A stretch of 64,000 bases of DNA from Nyssa sinensis (Eukaryota; Streptophyta; Magnoliopsida; Cornales; Nyssaceae). Within the stretch, counting starts at the first letter, position 1. The number at the start of each line of letters is the position of its first letter. This document shows, in pieces, positions 1 through 12,100 of the stretch. Below the pieces are notes generated by a model. That model made no database searches. It saw only the letters and a program-made list of their open reading frames with translations, and was not told where the DNA came from. The stretch is taken from assembly GCA_008638375.1 (NCBI GenBank), contig CM018032.1, positions 50,366,501-50,430,500 of the forward strand. Reading direction: 5' to 3'. The translations under genes were made by a program, and so were the position numbers.

Positions 1-1077
1 CTAGCAATTGCCTTCCTGAGTCAAAGCGGCCAGTTGAAGCCTTGCGGCAATCAGCTGAAGTATGTCCAGGCTTTCCACACTTGTAACACCTTGAACCAAC
101 ACCATACCTACGTTGTTGTTGTGTTGTTCCAGCTCCAGTAAATCTATTTGCAGGTGGTGTATTTTGTGCTTGGGAGGTTCTAAAGGTCATGTTGTGTTGG
201 TCACTCCTTTGGGCATTTTGTCGAACACCTTGTGTACCTTGATCAGACCTTTGACTTGCACGCTGCCTGTTGTCATGAGCATTTCCAGCATGAAAACTAC
301 TTCGTTTCTGCAACTTTTCAGCAGCCAGTGCTAGCTGATGTGCCTCAGAAATTGTCCAGATGGCATGGAGACTCAAGGCATTTTGTCTAATGGGTTGTAA
401 GCCACTAATAAAGCGTGCAACCAGCTGCTCATCACTCTCAGAGATATCATTTCCAGCCAAAAGCTGGTAGAATTCCTCAGTATATTCCTCAATGGACTTG
501 TTCCCTTGTCTCAAATTGTGAAGTCGCTGGTACATGGTCTGGACATAGTTGTGAGGAAGAAATTCTGCTCTAAGCTTCTTCTTCATCTTCTCCCAATCAT
601 TTATCTTTGGCTTGCCTTGTCGTTGTCGCATTATCTTCATTTGTTCCCACCAAGCTGAAGCTCTACCTCTTAACTGAATAACAACCAACTTTACTTTCTT
701 GTCATTTGGAATCTCTTTGAAATCTAAGATCCTTTCAACTGTATTTAACCAATCAACAAAACCTTCAACTTGAAGAGTTCCCCAAAATTCAGGAATCTCC
801 ACCTTTTGTTTCCTTTCCCATCTTCTATCATCCCTCACAACCTGCTGCCTAGGCTGGGCTTGGTTGTGGAATGGATTTTTAAAGAAATCTTCCGTATCAA
901 ATGTGTCATCTTCTTGGGTTGGAGCCTCGAGTTGTGCTAACCTATGAGTTAGCATCACAACTTGTCTCCTCAATCGTTCTATCTCACCTCTGTTTTCATT
1001 TGGAGCTGGAACTGCAGCACCATGTGGTCCTCTTCTTCTAGGAGGTATTCCATCGAACAGGTGATAGGGAAAGACCT
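1..1077 (-). CDS. Ty3/gypsy retrotransposon gag, 5' part, open to the window edge
   Basis: Reading leftward from the primer-binding site, one frame stays open from about 1077 to base 1 (about 355 codons) and leaves the window. The first in-frame Met is at 953-955; upstream of it the frame is open but has no ATG, so the true start is uncertain. Visible parts are a short N-terminal helical region, a Retrotrans_gag-like core with W-W (RASAWWEQ) and EEYTEEFYQLL motifs, a Q/R/S-rich linker, and a CCHC zinc knuckle (CYKCGKPGHTSADC) near 20-62. Family knowledge: Gag packages element RNA, and protease-RT-integrase would follow beyond the edge. The undamaged frame suggests a fairly young copy. Chromovirus-like affinity is inference. 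Confidence 0.85.
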
Positions 1078-1089
1078 GCTCTGATACCA
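1078..1089 (-). other. Primer-binding site of the gypsy element (initiator-Met tRNA type)
   Basis: The minus strand reads TGGTATCAGAGC, the classic complement of the initiator-Met tRNA 3' end used to prime plant LTR retrotransposons. It lies 2 bases inside the LTR end, which fixes the element's orientation (5' end to the right). Confidence 0.9.
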
Positions 1090-1091
1090 AC

Positions 1092-1544
1092 TGATGCAGC
1101 CTGCTGTGAGGAGGCTGGAGTTAACAGTTCCTTATGGTTAGCTTAACAACCGGCCAATAAAATAAACCAAGCAAGAGAATGAGAAAGAAAGTAAATTTAA
1201 AGGAGAAGCAAGGTAGAGAAAACAGCCAGGAAGTGTCTGGTAGAAATACTGCAGCAGCAGAATACTTCTTATATTAATAAGATTGATCCAAAAAAAGTGT
1301 CTACCCTAAAAACCTTAAGTACCTTTTATAGGTTGCTGGAAAGGCACAATATATGGCCGTTGGATCTTTTTAATCTCTGCCTTACAATTGTTAAAACAAA
1401 TAGAGCACATACTTAACTAGACCATAACAACTATCTATAAAACAACTTAAAATAAGAAAAGTTAACATAAAGCAGCGCTGCATGGAGCTTCATGGACATG
1501 CAACAGCCAACAATTAATAAATGGATTACTCCTGGGCTGCATCA
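1092..1544 (-). mobile_element. 5' LTR (453 bp) of the gypsy element
   Basis: The LTR is bounded by a perfect 10-bp terminal inverted repeat, TGATGCAGCC on the left and GGCTGCATCA on the right, which includes the usual TG...CA ends. It abuts the primer-binding site. The other LTR and the target-site duplication cannot be checked because the element leaves the window on the left. Confidence 0.88.
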
Positions 1545-2290
1545 CACCCCCTGGAAGCACACCCAAACTTCCAACAGCATTTTCTGAGATCTATGGCAGC
1601 ATCCTGTTGGACTCCACCAGTCCAAATACACAGGTTTTCCTTCAGACCACTGGTTGGTGTGCAAAATCCTCAATGCCTCAGCCTTTGAAGGAAGCTCAAA
1701 TAGATGATAGGCACCATCCATGTCAAAAACCTTCACCCCTGCAGTAACGCCCAATTTTTTATCAACCCATTGCTGCAACTCCATTCTTTCCGGAACCAGT
1801 GAGGTATAATCCCTCACTCACCCTACCAAGCAGCATTGTAGGAGTGCAATCCTTTCAGAGCAAGACTCCAAGTCAACCTTCAAGACAGTGGCTCATTCCT
1901 TTCAGCACTTTCAGCTGTCCGACCAGCCATTCTCCCATTTCCGCCGCATGCTTGTACGACCTTCTAAACCTGGTTTATTCTACCACCAAAGCTCCACCCA
2001 ATCTGCAAAAAGCCTTCACAATTTCATTTCAACCACTCCCTTTGTCAATCTCAGGGATAAACAGTCTGTAACTTCTTTCCCCCACAATTTCTTCTACCTG
2101 CATATACTTCCCTTCTTCGTTTGTTAGCCCAGTCATCTCCCAACTCCAATCGTTGCCATGGTAGTATTGCACCCCGCTGTTGGTGACCCATCCTCCGTAT
2201 AGTTTCTCCAATGTTCCACACAACCACTCAAGCCCTAATCGGTCAATTTGTAATCTTCTTACCGTCCCATTGCACATCTCTGAAATCTAA
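1545..2290 (-). pseudogene. LINE ORF1-like (DUF4283-type) remnant
   Basis: Two open blocks (2277-2029 and 1817-1545) with stops between them read as one decayed protein. The first has the VNRLGL-like and 'SYRLFIPEIDKGSGWNEIV' features and the second has 'ALRILHTNQWSEGKPVYLDW', both typical of the nucleic-acid-binding ORF1 of plant L1-type LINEs. The reading is cut exactly at the gypsy LTR, so the gypsy element probably inserted into it. Function is lost. Confidence 0.55.
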
Positions 2291-3072
2291 ATCCAAGCAA
2301 TATTCTGATCTCTCACCATTGTGAAATCGGATGTCTTCTGTCCAATGTTCACAAAGGACACCATCCCCCCTCATGCTAAAAAAAAAGATTAATATTAATT
2401 ATAAAACATCAATATTAACATGAGTCCATTTACTACTTTTATTGCTTAAAAAAGTGCCAGACATCACTTCTATGGAGAGTTGTACAAATAAAGTTAAGAG
2501 GTCAAGTGAACTTACCCAGGAAAGCACCAGAGTGGAATAACTTTTGACATGTACCTATTTATATCCAGAAGACCATTTGGTTATTCGTACACTTCATTCT
2601 GTAGAAGATAAAGCTAAAAGTATAGGTGGATTTTACTAGTAAAAAAAAAAAGTATAGGTGGATGTTAGGTCAATTTCATAGTTGTAAATGTTTGCAAGAT
2701 GAAGACCAAAGTTCTCACATCTAGTTGAAGTATGTAACAGGCAGGGTAACTTCCTTTCTGATAACATTTGTACGAGGGAAACATGATTAGGTTGTGTGAT
2801 GCAATTAGTGTCTCTATTTGGGAGTAGGATGGGAAATTCATTGTCAACTCTGCAATTTTGCATGTTTATCTTGTGTGAATTTGTGTGCTTATCTTCTCTT
2901 GAATGTGCTCTTATTTGGTGTAGCCTTTGTAGGCATGTTTACTGTATAGACTTTAAAGTTTATTTATATTTTTTACTATATTTAGGGGTTTGAATTGTAT
3001 CTTGCTGCTAGTAAGATTTACTCGTTAATCCTCAATATATTTTTGACATTATTTGCTACATCTGTCATCTAG
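2291..3072 (+). other. Intron sequence upstream of the first visible MORC exon
   Basis: AT-rich sequence with no protein-like block. I looked here for the exon before 3073, which would encode the end of the GHKL ATPase domain, and did not find it. That intron therefore extends left past the gypsy element. Confidence 0.6.
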
Positions 3073-3151
3073 CCGAGCAACCCAAAGCGTTGGTCTTTTA
3101 TCCTATACCTTTTTGCGGAGAACTGGGCAGGATGATGTCATCGTTCCAATG
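3073..3151 (+). CDS. MORC1: MORC exon A (end of ATPase module)
   Basis: Encodes (S)[26 protein letters not shown]. The acceptor is CTAG and the donor GTAGAT. The exon begins with the third base of a codon, so an upstream exon exists. Confidence 0.9.
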
Positions 3152-6100
3152 GTAGATCTGTTTATTCTTGATGTTAAATCTTTAGATCTGTTTATTCTTG
3201 ATTTTAAATCTTAATTTGAGCCTCGCCATTGTCGAGTCCTCGTTTTTCTTTATTTTTATTTGATTTCTTTTAATCATATTACAGGTTGATTTTGACGTCT
3301 CTGACCATTGGGCAGAACCAATAATCTATAGCTCTCACGATGACTGGTCAACCAACTTGAAAACCATGCTTCAATGGTCTCCCTTTGCATCAAAAGATGA
3401 GCTTATGCTACAGGTTTATTGATTATGTGAAATGCAACATTACATGGTCTGCTTTTTAAGTCTTAAATGTCGTTGTTTTAAAAAAATAATGCTTTGGAAA
3501 GTTATCTCCTGCTTATACTTTTATATTAAAATTCTATATTATATAACAATATATTTTAACAAGGTCTAGGAATTTCCATCAATATGTTTGTTTCTTATGA
3601 GGGTAGCTTGGCAAAACAGTAAGGTTGCTCTATTGTGACATGGAGGTTATGGGTTCGAGTCGTAGAAATAGTCTCTCCGCTCGCGGGGATAAGGCTGCCT
3701 ACATCTAAACCTCCCTGTAGTGGCGGGAGCCTAATGCACTGGACTACCCAGTTATGTGTGGTTACGGGTTCGAGTCGTGGAAACAGCTTTTCTGCTCGAG
3801 GGGATAAGGTTGGCTACATCTAAACCTCCCTGCAGTGGCGGGAGCCTCATGCACTGGAGTGGCCCATTATGTATGTTTCTTATTATGATAATTAGTGTTG
3901 TCAAAGGCGATTGGGCGCTCGCGTAGGTGATAAGGTGAGGTGGGGATGGGGTGTAGCGCCTCAACACACTCCAAGCAAGGCGATTTTAATGAGGCGTTGC
4001 CTCAACTAAGGTGAAAGGTGTTGAGGCGAGAGTCTCACTAACTAAAACTTATTTTACTTAAATGTTCTCAGGTGTCTTGTCCTGTGCTTTTAGGATTAAA
4101 GGTAGTTTTTTCTTTACAATATTTAACCAACATAAAACTAGCAAAAGGGAAGAAAGTGTTTTAAATGGTCTCATTGCTTAAAATTTAATTATGTCATATG
4201 TCATCATTTAGATCAAAATTTTTAGTCTTAAAATAAATGAGTATATAATGTATAATATATTTTCTAATTATTATTTTTATAAGTTAGCACTTAGCTTCAT
4301 TCAGACTTGAACTTTTTTGTCGCCTTGCTTTTCAAGCAATGTAGGACCTCATTGTCTTGAATCCGCTCTTCACCTTTAAGAACATTGATGATAATAAGCA
4401 TAAGCAATGTAAGCAATTTTACTTTGGAATGATTACTTATAACATCCTTAACAAGCTGTCATTTGTTTAGAGAAAGTTCTTGTGCCTTTTTTGTATTTTG
4501 AAAGAGAGTTATTATCTTGGGAATGTTTACTCAAGCATTGTGGTTTCACTTTCACCTTTAAGTTACCCATTAAAGACATCTTGAAATCTCCTTTTTTTTT
4601 AATAGGATAAGTAAAATCCTTTTAACTTACTTACCAAAAAAAGCCAAATTCTTTAATGGGAAATGAACCGGTGAAGGGACTAGTTCATAGTCATGTTAAT
4701 GTGCCATGTAAACTATTAGCCATAGTTATTAGCTATGAAGTACGGCCACTATTTTGGTCCATGTGTCCGACACGGACACGTATTAGACATTGACACTCCC
4801 AGGACACGTGTTCGGACACTTGGATCATGGATGGTGATGATTAAATGAAGAAGTTCTTTGTTTTTTATTTAATGGCTTTGTTATTTTAATTTCTTAATAA
4901 TATTTTTTAAATTTTTTGTGTTTTTATACCAATTTTAATTTAAATAACATTAGATTTTTATTATATGGTTATATAAAAAGGATAAAATTTTTTGTATATA
5001 TTCCACATATCCCTAATGTGTCCGTGTCCTCCTTTTTTGAGAAATAACATGTCTGTGTGTCCATGTTGTGTTGTATCCGTGTCTCGTGTCCGTATCCGTG
5101 CTTCTTAGGTTATTAGGACCGAATCAGACAATGAACTGGTGAAGGAACTGGTTCATAGTTCGCTAATTCAACCGGTTTTATAATTAATATATTTAAAAAT
5201 ATATTATTTAAGGTAGCTATTGTTTTACTTGAATATATATTAAATTTAGTATAAACATCATCACATTAAAGCAGTGGCGAAGGGGTGAGTGAAGTTAATT
5301 TTCACCCAATGGACTTGTGTTCAAATCTCCAAGCCAACTCTTTTACATATAGCTACACTTTTTACATACATAATTCACAATAAATGACCACCGTAATTTG
5401 TGCTGCAGATAATGACGCACGGCTCGTCTTTCCATAAACTATGCTGATGCATCTTTCTGTAATCCGTGCATCACATATAGCTCACATAAATGACTTGGTT
5501 CATTCTTGGTTCCGGTTCATTCGGTTTAGTCGGAAGATGACCGGTTTAGGCCAGTTCACACCGGTTTGATCCGGTTTAATTGCAAAAATGATATAAATAA
5601 AATACTAAACCGGACAGAGGTCCGGTTCCCGGTTCAACTGGTTGAACCGGCTAGTCCTGTTCAGTTCTGATAACTTTGGTATTAGCTGTCAATTGATTCT
5701 TCTTTGAAAGTTATTGCAAAACTCCAATGCACTTCTACTTCATAAGATTGTATTCTTTTGAGTTTTCCTGTTTCCTTCGGAAAGGAAGAAGAGATGAAAA
5801 ATGTCTACTGCCAACCATTTATTATTATATGAACCTTCCTTACAAAAATTATAAATTAGGGAGTGCAAGTATGCAACATAAGAAGTATCTGTTATAAAGC
5901 TTGAAAATGGTGGACAATGCTGCAGTTAGGAACACGAAATGAATTGAGTTTCTAATTTCGAAGCTTATATTAATAACATTGATATACGATGTGATATCTT
6001 AGCCATGCTGTCATCATCCTCCACTAATTTTGAGATTGTTTCCTTGCATAAAGGCTCGTTAGTCGTAACTGAATTTGAACAATCCATTAAGTTGTTGAGT

Positions 6101-9100
6101 TGCTTAATAGGAATGGATTAATCATTGCTAATGGATTGTTTGAGAAACATTTTGAAGTTGGACCAGCTGGTTGTGAACCAGGTCACTTATCAAAAACAAA
6201 AGCTGGTGGTGAACCTGGTCATATTCAGGAAGCTGCTGTTGAACTGGTGAATAAATATCTTTGAATGGGCAGGGATAATAGGAGCAGAAATGGATTGAGT
6301 CCCCTAAATTTCTATTTTCAGCGAGCAAAAAATTGATCTGAAGAATTTCCATGTGAAATTGTCGGAGTAATTTACGCTGAAATTCTTCGGGAGGCAATTT
6401 TGTATCGATCTTACATGAAAATTAAACATACACCATAGTGTAGCTGCCATTACTGTTGTGTTTGCCACTCTGCTCTGTGGATGCCACTAGCACCTCCAAC
6501 ACAACCACCAACATCTCTATCGCACCATTGCCACATTCAGTAACAAAATTACCTTGTCCACCCTTCACTTCTACACTTCCACCTTTACTTTGGACCCCAC
6601 CTAAATTAGCATCACCTCTGCCACCACTATCTCTACTGCTAAAATCATAAAACACTAGAAAACCCAAGGTACAGCCACCACTTGGCGCCTTCTCACTACA
6701 GTTGCAACTTTGAGACCACCACCTGCAGGTAATCATCTTATCCAATACACCAAATTCACTGTTATGATCCTACCAACCCGCCGACTACTCACCACTCAAC
6801 TGTGAACTCCTTTCGCTACACTGCTGACACCACCATATCCTTTACTTCTGTTGCCATCTTCCATGTCACCACTCTTACCTTTAGCACTCCACAACCCATT
6901 CCATTTGCCTTATCCTCTCTTTCTTGATTGAGCTGGGTTCTTCTTTATGTGGATCCCAATTCTCGGAAATCTCAGCCAATGGAGATCACAAATAGAAAGA
7001 AGAATTGAATTTGCAAATCAGCCTGTTTTTTGGTGGGATTGCTTATCTGCCTACACGGGAAGCCTTCTCCCCCAGGCTATAGAGTAAAGATAGCCATTTT
7101 CCTCTGATACATGTGACATTGGATTTGCTAGTATTCCTACGGGGCTTAGGATTCCGAAGAGTTATCCTAATCCATGTTGCTAATGCTCCAGTCTTCAAAC
7201 AAGAACTAGGGGGCTCATTCGACCTGACACTGCTCAGGCATGAGGTATCAAGAAGGAGATGGGTGGAATTCAGGCTGTTAATGGGTCAGATTCAAAGCGA
7301 TTTTGGCTAGATCCAAATCTGTCAGAATCTGGACCCAAATTTGATTGTTAAAATGGAGACTGATTTTGAATTTGAACTTGATGGATCTTATATACTTATT
7401 TGAGCTTGAATTGAATTATAAAATCAAATTTCTGGATCTGAATACATTTTTAATTTATATTAATTTATACTATTTTGTAAAACTATAATATTATCCTTAG
7501 AGGAAATATATAAAATAGATAAAAATATTGTACATAATACTGTTAATTGGATTCAAAAATCTTAATCAGAATGAATCTACCTAAAGCAAGACTCAATTCT
7601 ATTCTGATTTGATCGTACAATTCTAATTCTGATTTGAACTGGTGGATCTCATTCCGTTCTGTAATTAAATCTGAATCCTTTCAGATTTAAGTAGGATCTA
7701 ACCCATTAAGAGCCCTAAGCAGAAGAATTTTTAAGGGAATTGAACTCGCACTTTAAAATCGCAGATTTAAGTCCTCTATATTTGTTTCATGGATAGACAT
7801 TAGACACTCTTTCCTTATTTCCTGTTTTTTGGTGGTAATGGAACTTTTAAGAATTTTTTCTTTTTTCTTTTTTGCCACGTGAAATTCATGTGTCCTTTGC
7901 TTCTGTTTCCTATTTAAAGTGCTATTTAATTCATTTATCTTTTTACAACTTAACTTGGGGTCGGTTACATGAGTCCTACCTCACCATTCTACTCTATTTA
8001 GGATCATTTTTTTTGTTGGACCACATATTATCATATTCTTTTTTATGATCTCTACCAAAGTTAGTTTTTGTCGCCCCTACCCCCCCCCCCCCCCCCCCCC
8101 CCCCCCCACATAACCCTTGATATGGACCATGTCTCTCTTCCTTATTGATGGATTTAGTGGTCTTGTTGTATATGGCCAGTACTGTAACCAAATTTCTCTC
8201 AATTTCTCTCCTCTAGGTGCTACTCCTACCATCTCACAAATATATTCATTTTTTAATCTTATATTTTCTTGTTTTACTGCACATCCATCTCAATATCCTC
8301 ATTTTGGATACACTCAGTTTATTAACATGTTATTTTTTAACTGTCTAACATTTTGTTCTATACAACATTGCTAGTTTGATAGCTGTTCTATAGAGTTTAC
8401 CTTTCAATTTCAAATGTATACATCAATCGCACATTACCTTTGGTGCACTCCTCCATTTAAACAATGCTGCTTAATTCTATGAGTACATCATCTTAAAATT
8501 CTCCTTCCTGATGGATAGGTGAACCTAGATAAACACCATAAGAAGATCTTTCCTCTTCTCTCTTTATCTTTCTATATGTCTTTCTTAATAAATAAATGTT
8601 ATTATTGACCTCTCTTCATAAACTGAAATTGATTATCCTGATGCAATTGTCTTAAGTCTTAATTGATGCTTGATTATTGTCTTACAGAGTTTCATAATTT
8701 GACTAATCTCCTTTTTAATTTATAAGTATTAAAATGTTTTTTCGCCACTCATTAGACATTTTTTTAATTATTTTGATCATATTAAATAAATTTGTTAACC
8801 AAGACACGCCTTCCTCTCCTAAAGACTTCCAAACCTCGATAGAAATACCATATGGTCTTAAAGCCGTACCGGTTTTCATCTTCTTCAATGTATTTTTTAC
8901 CTCGAACACTCAAATCCTACAAATCTCTATTGCCCTTCTTGTTCTTTACCCTTAAGTTTTCTCTATGATTTTCATTCAATAACTTCTCAAAATAGGCTTT
9001 CCATGTGTCTTTAATTTTCTCATCATTCGTCAAGACTCTTGAATCTTCACTCTTTAGGCACTTAATGTGATCAAAATCTTTGGTTTTTCTATCCCTTTGC

Positions 9101-12100
9101 AAGTTTGTATATATTATTCTCTCCTTCTTTTGTTCCCAATTTGAAATAAAAGTCATATGTCTTATGTTTAGCATTCCTCATAGTTTTTTTAACTTCCTTT
9201 CTTTCTTTTTTTACATTTTTTCCAACTTTCTTTAGTTCTAATTTTTTTCGAAGTTTTTTAGTACTCATTTTTTCCAACATTCTATCCCCTTTCTTAATAA
9301 CAATTATAACTTCTTATTTGAGATCCTTATCTACTATTATCTCTACACCATTTTTATGCCCATCTTTTCTGATGTAATAGAGTTTATATCTTCTATTTTC
9401 AAATTCCTTAACTTTTTCTCATACCCATTTAGTTTCTTGTAAGTAGGCTATATTCACCCTCCTAATCATAGTATCTACTCGTTCCACACTTTTTCTTATC
9501 AGTGTTCCTATTCTTAGTTGCTAAATCTAAGTCAGTCTTGGACTTCTTTACCCACGCTCATACATCAAGACATGGGAATCCTTACCCACTTTTCACCACA
9601 CCTGGGTACTGATGGGGTGCCCTTTGCCCATTATTCAAAGCATCCGATAGCTGATGCAATGCGTCGCTTAAGGGGAATGCCCTAACATTTATGCGATTAA
9701 TCTCGGGATTCATGTTCATAAGGGATCTAACAAAATTTTACTGTGATTATTAGCTACCTAACACAACCCTCCTTTTCCCGGGCTTGGACCGACTGTGTAA
9801 CAATATGACACTAAGTGCGACACACCAGAGTTGATTTATCTTTATATATATAGAAAAAAGAACAATGTAACCAAGTCAATTTTTCATCATCTAATAATAC
9901 CTTATTAGATATTTGAAATAAATATAAAGTGCCATGTATTTGGCAGATATTTGAAAATTTTCAAATTGGTTCTAGTCTCAGGCTACGTGGGTCCGAATGC
10001 ATGTCTAGCCACCTTGTGAAACTCCCTAACTCGCAATGAAGTGGGACATCCCATAAACTCTAGTTTTTGGTTGCAATTTTTAAATTTCATTATTTTAGGA
10101 ACCATTAGAAAGTGCTTATTTTTATTTTTTGATTGCAGCTATTTGTTAATGTTCCTTGACTGGTTTGTTTGTTTGTTTTTTCTTCTTCTAGTTTGAGGAT
10201 ATTGGGTCGCATGGAGCAAAAATAATTATATACAACCTATGGCTGAATGATGAAGGCATTTTTGAATTGAATTTTGATGATGATGAAGAGGTATGTCAGA
10301 TTTGATATTGCGGTGAATTAAGTGTTATGCAAGATTTTTCTATGTGTTACCTAATTACTTTGAGACTTATCAAGTTTATTATGATCTAAGGATTTCCAAG
10401 ACAAATTGCATCTAAATTTGCATTTAATGGTCCAATAGCTAGCTATCCAGTGAAGTGTTTGTTGAAAAGGAAAAACCAAGGACAGTAGAAAATGGTAGAA
10501 AAACTGAGTTCAAATTAACAAGAATATATTGGTTCACTTTCAGGGAAAAATGAGTATAACAGACTAAATCAACTCTGTAACCAAAATGTCAAGTTCATAT
10601 AGCAAATTTACTGAAGGAGAGGAAAGTGAGAGATTAAATTTCTGGCAGGTTACTGTTCAACTATGCTAAAATTGAAGCTAATTTGTGCTGCCCCAATACT
10701 GGGATTGCATTAAATAAAATTGCATCATAAATAGAGGTTGGAATCGCACAACATCTGCAAAATTGAGGGTCGAATTGGTATATACAATTTCTGTAAGTGT
10801 ACTTACTTCAGCTTCTATTTACACATGGATAGATTTGTTTCATGATCAAATAAGTTTAAAGTGGACTAGTTTTTTCACTTTTTGACTCCTAGGTTTGAAA
10901 GAAACATGGACTGTCATCGTGACTCATGGTAAAGTTGTAAAGGCATAATAAGGACAAAGTGGGATGATGCAAGGCTAGCCAATTCACTTTTTATTAATGG
11001 TCATTCTGTTTCTTATAATGAAAAATAAACATTGAGGTGGTCAAATCAAGGAGGGAGAAATGTCTTGGTTCAAGAAACAATTTCTCCACATGCATATTAG
11101 TAGTGCTAATATGTTAAGTGGTTTGGTAGTGTCAGGCATGCAAAGGAAGTAAATAAGTTTGCTATTTTGTTAGATTCATGGCAGATACTCTCCTTACATT
11201 TTCTTAAAATTGATAATACTGCAGATGTTGGGTCATATATCTGTCACTGTATTTGGGCCTGGGGTATTATATTTTGAAAGCATGTATTTTTTCCTTCACC
11301 TCTTGATATAGGATATAAGGTTGAGAGATGAAGCTAATCGTGGAAGTTTAGCCAGAGTGCACAAGAAAGTACTGGAATTGCAATCCCATATTTCCTACCG
11401 GATTCGCTATTCATTAAGGGTGACCATTTGAATCTTAATTTTGTTGTATTTATTTTTTCCTCTTTTTATATATATATATATGGTTAAGACACACATTCAC
11501 TATGTCCCAATTGGGACTTGAACCCTCAACCTCCTATCTAGGAGGTGGAGGTGATACCATTCAAACTGACACTTGATAGCTGTATTTGGTTTCTTCTTTA
11601 TTAATAATATCTATTTAATGCATCCAAATAATACTAATCTGTTGCCACGCAGGCATATGCTTCCATTTTATACCGCAAGAAATTTGCAAACTTCCAAATT
11701 ATATTGAGGGGGAAGCCTGTTCAGCAGTTTAATATTACAGATGAGTTGAAATATCCTAAAGTAATCATGTACAGGCCACAACTTGCAACGGCATCAAAAG
11801 AGGTACAATGAAGTAGGGAATATATTGCTATTTTATGTTTAAGTGGTGCATGATGCTAGTTTCAAACAACCTAGAGAACATTTATATATCCAGTAGGAGA
11901 AAGGTTACCTCAATGTACCTCTAAATGCTCTGCGACTTTATGCTTCTGGGAATTTTTTATTTTTTATTTTTTGAGATGAGAATTCAACTAAGAGGAAGCC
12001 TGATAATGTTATTGAAAATATATAGATCTGATTGAACTTTTTTTTTATAAGTAAAATGTATTGTATTAATGGCACCCAAGAGGGTGAACCCAATTATAAA

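Noticed and set aside
3652..3777. tRNA genes suggested by GGTTCGAGTCG box B
   Set aside because: No cloverleaf or anticodon arm; the context is a SINE.
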